Below, in pieces: positions 63,201 through 64,000 of a stretch of 64,000 nucleotides of DNA. The stretch is from Paenibacillus plantarum (GTDB lineage: Bacteria > Bacillota > Bacilli > Paenibacillales > NBRC-103111): NCBI RefSeq assembly GCF_013141695.1, contig NZ_WHNY01000091.1, positions 1 to 64,000 of the forward strand. The letters are read 5' to 3'. The position numbers and the translations under genes were made by a program. Each line of letters starts with the position of its first letter. Position 1 is the first letter of the stretch. The notes beneath the pieces are model-generated. The model saw only the letters and a program-made list of their open reading frames with translations, was not told the DNA's origin and searched no databases.

Positions 63201-64000
63201 CCGCTAGCAATCTGATCTGGTGTTAGGTCTGAAGTAATTTTGTACACAGAAAACGGAACATTGGGTTTATCTGCATACACAGAAACGGTCTTGAACAAAT
63301 GCGGAATGTACATCATATTCGTCAGATAAGCATCGCCTTCTGAGGCTGCCGCCTTATCGCGCGACCATGTGCGATCCCATACGAACACGAATTTCGGACT
63401 TGCAGTTTGAATGGCCCCATTTCGGAATAAGAGTACCGCTTCAGCCTCCGACATAATAGCAAGCGGATCGCCTACGATAGAGAACTCTTCAGGAGCACCT
63501 AACTTCATATTTTTATAAGCATCCCCTATATTGACGCCGAAGGAGTATCGGTTCATCATGTCCCAGCCTTGGTAAGCCCCGACTGCGCCATTGAAGATAC
63601 CGATATCTTCACGCCCTTTGACGGGTTGTGTATCCTGAAACTCCGTAAGCACAAATGGTTTGGCATATGGCTGCCTTAATGATAGGGCTGGATAGTAAGA
63701 TCCAAAATTCGTATCCGTCGGCCAATCCTTCGGATAATTGGCAATTGTAGTGCTATTGAACGCCATACTTAGACGAGGCTCCTTGAGCGGATTGTACTGA
63801 TATCCACTCCCATTACTGTCCGTAAATCTATTGTTTGAAAATTGGTAATAGGCATGTGTTTCATACACATCCGACGCTTGATCGCGCCAATAGTTCACAT
63901 TCGGGCTATAAATGTAATTTAATCCGCCAATAGGCGCTTTAACGCCAAGATCCTCTTTCAAATAAGTCCTCATCGCATTTGAGACATGAATGGTTTTATT
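60293..64000 (-). CDS. large secreted glycoside hydrolase, C-terminal part (truncated by window end)
   Basis: The minus-strand frame is open to base 64000, so the N-terminus lies outside the window; a Met at 63973 is internal. Visible portion about 1235 residues: part of a TIM-barrel-like catalytic domain (about 1-470; ETHAYYQF and VLTEFQDTQP suggest a clan-A type glycosidase, the Glu being the likely nucleophile), a LamG-like domain (about 475-700) with a roughly 50-residue insertion, then two repeats of fibronectin III plus LamG-like (about 705-970, 985-1235). The two repeats are offset by 819 bp (273 codons) and still very similar in DNA. No SLH or dockerin tail. The exact GH family cannot be assigned from this part. 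Confidence 0.8.
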   Translation of the reverse strand, partial: NKTIHVSNAMRTYLKEDLGVKAPIGGLNYIYSPNVNYWRDQASDVYETHAYYQFSNNRFTDSNGSGYQYNPLKEPRLSMAFNSTTIANYPKDWPTDTNFGSYYPALSLRQPYAKPFVLTEFQDTQPVKGREDIGIFNGAVGAYQGWDMMNRYSFGVNIGDAYKNMKLGAPEEFSIVGDPLAIMSEAEAVLLFRNGAIQTASPKFVFVWDRTWSRDKAAASEGDAYLTNMMYIPHLFKTVSVYADKPNVPFSVYKITSDLTPDQIASGNLPEANRLPISSSMTNRQMAELFINSLDDTNKKTEMLVALNQNKLLSDTGELTFDLNLDTYFVNTPKVIAAAGTMNNHTFALGQATVTGDVDKGTFFASSLDGNSLQNSDSMLLVYTTDVAATGEQYVLLPSGDIKYYKGTLPTLVKQQRAKFTLTTNKPAGGFKAYKLALNGARLQEIPVTVNGQVLSVSLNTDKGLAFELVYDPLYSTDFESGAAEWTAVKGNFGIHTESNGNHVYRTTKQSTSVVEQTYGSDYFVESDVRLTSFKDTVGLLARYVNPGKYYSFTYDALLGKASIERQNNDQTIVLQSTAGLTMPLDVMNNLRFEVAGNNLNGYINGQLVVTATDSTIANGSAGILTKDLVLPAGFPLGTASQQWIAALGSGIKGAINEGISSSNGTFITKLLEVLKRVMGPVSYDNFLVAYRDVTAPSVPSNVMATPLSSYEVSLSWTPSTDNDRVAGYIIYRDGQEIASVNGMSTSYVDTGLSLGTTYAYTMKAFDPANNHSNVSSNAIATTKSSLLEDNFESGSANGWSVVSSWGTFAVVTDGSTKAYLSDNTDKGATKSVAGQSSWTDYRIEAKAKMDQTKGRIGLVARFVDYNNYYSMTYESYTQKVYISKVQNGNITDLAVSAAITPLAAGTYHTLGFTVIGNTLQAYVNGQLLAMATDSAFAAGKIGVYTHLSKGYFDDIAVNLFPNPDVTPPTSPSGLTAAALSSSEVALSWAQSSDDTGVTSYAIYRDQQLIGTVNGVVSTYKDTGLNLATTYHYTVRALDAANNQSEASSEAIVTTNNTLLTNNFESGNASGWSVVSSWGNFSVVSDVYGSKAYLSDNADKGGTKSVAGTSTWTNYSVEAKGKMETASGRMGLVARFIDYNNYYTMTYDNFTKKVYLSKLQNGSITDLAISAAITPLAAGTYHTLRFTVVGNTLQAYVNGNPILSATDSTFSAGKIGVYTHMLKAYFDDVVVSIAP

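Overview
The window looks like chromosomal DNA of a Paenibacillus-type soil Firmicute. Evidence: moderate GC content, strong GGAGG-type ribosome binding sites, modular secreted enzymes with S-layer homology (SLH) repeats, and several carbohydrate ABC importers of the CUT1 type (binding protein plus two permeases, no dedicated ATPase), each beside its own two-component system. These are typical of plant-litter and animal-polymer degraders. I see no rRNA, tRNA, CRISPR array, prophage or intact insertion sequence.

Layout. (1) 1-13.2 kb: a glycosaminoglycan-type locus on the minus strand: importer (binding protein, two permeases), sulfatase, unsaturated glucuronyl hydrolase and an SLH-anchored family 8 polysaccharide lyase, with a divergent multi-TM kinase and LuxR-type regulator. 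(2) 13.2-17.4 kb: a structured non-coding stretch, a serine beta-lactamase-like hydrolase, repeat-rich intergenic DNA, and a divergent PhyH dioxygenase/AraC pair. (3) 17.4-24.2 kb: a second CUT1 importer with a YesM/YesN-type pair and a consensus CcpA (cre) site. (4) 24.3-35.7 kb: an LplABC-type importer in one unit with a GH10 xylanase, and a divergent YesM/YesN pair; the layout resembles aldouronate/xylan loci of Paenibacillus. An SLH tail relic lies downstream of the xylanase. (5) 35.8-43.5 kb: katG with a near-consensus PerR box, then a giant SLH-anchored metallophosphoesterase. (6) 43.5-46.6 kb: a HupE-like protein convergent with a YcgQ/YcgR-type permease pair, probably metal-related. 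(7) 46.6-48.5 kb: no genes; it holds dispersed repeats and a 15-copy 52-bp tandem array. (8) 48.5-58.1 kb: a 2-aminoethylphosphonate locus (PbfA-like lyase, PhnX, PhnW, ABC importer, DeoR regulator) plus a divergent HAD hydrolase. (9) 58.1-64 kb: a divergent AraC/Gfo-Idh-MocA pair and the C-terminal part of a huge secreted glycoside hydrolase cut by the window end.

How the genes work together. In regions 1, 3 and 4 extracellular or surface enzymes cut polymers, CUT1 importers take up the oligomers, cytoplasmic enzymes finish them (clear for region 1), and two-component systems sense the sugars. In region 8 phosphonates are imported, converted to phosphonoacetaldehyde by two routes and cleaved to phosphate and acetaldehyde. 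The most interesting non-coding signals are helically phased TTGTT direct repeats at four places in the phosphonate locus, which I propose are operators of its DeoR-type regulator; a possible terminator-containing leader before that operon; and the 52-bp array, every unit of which contains a 19-bp palindrome.
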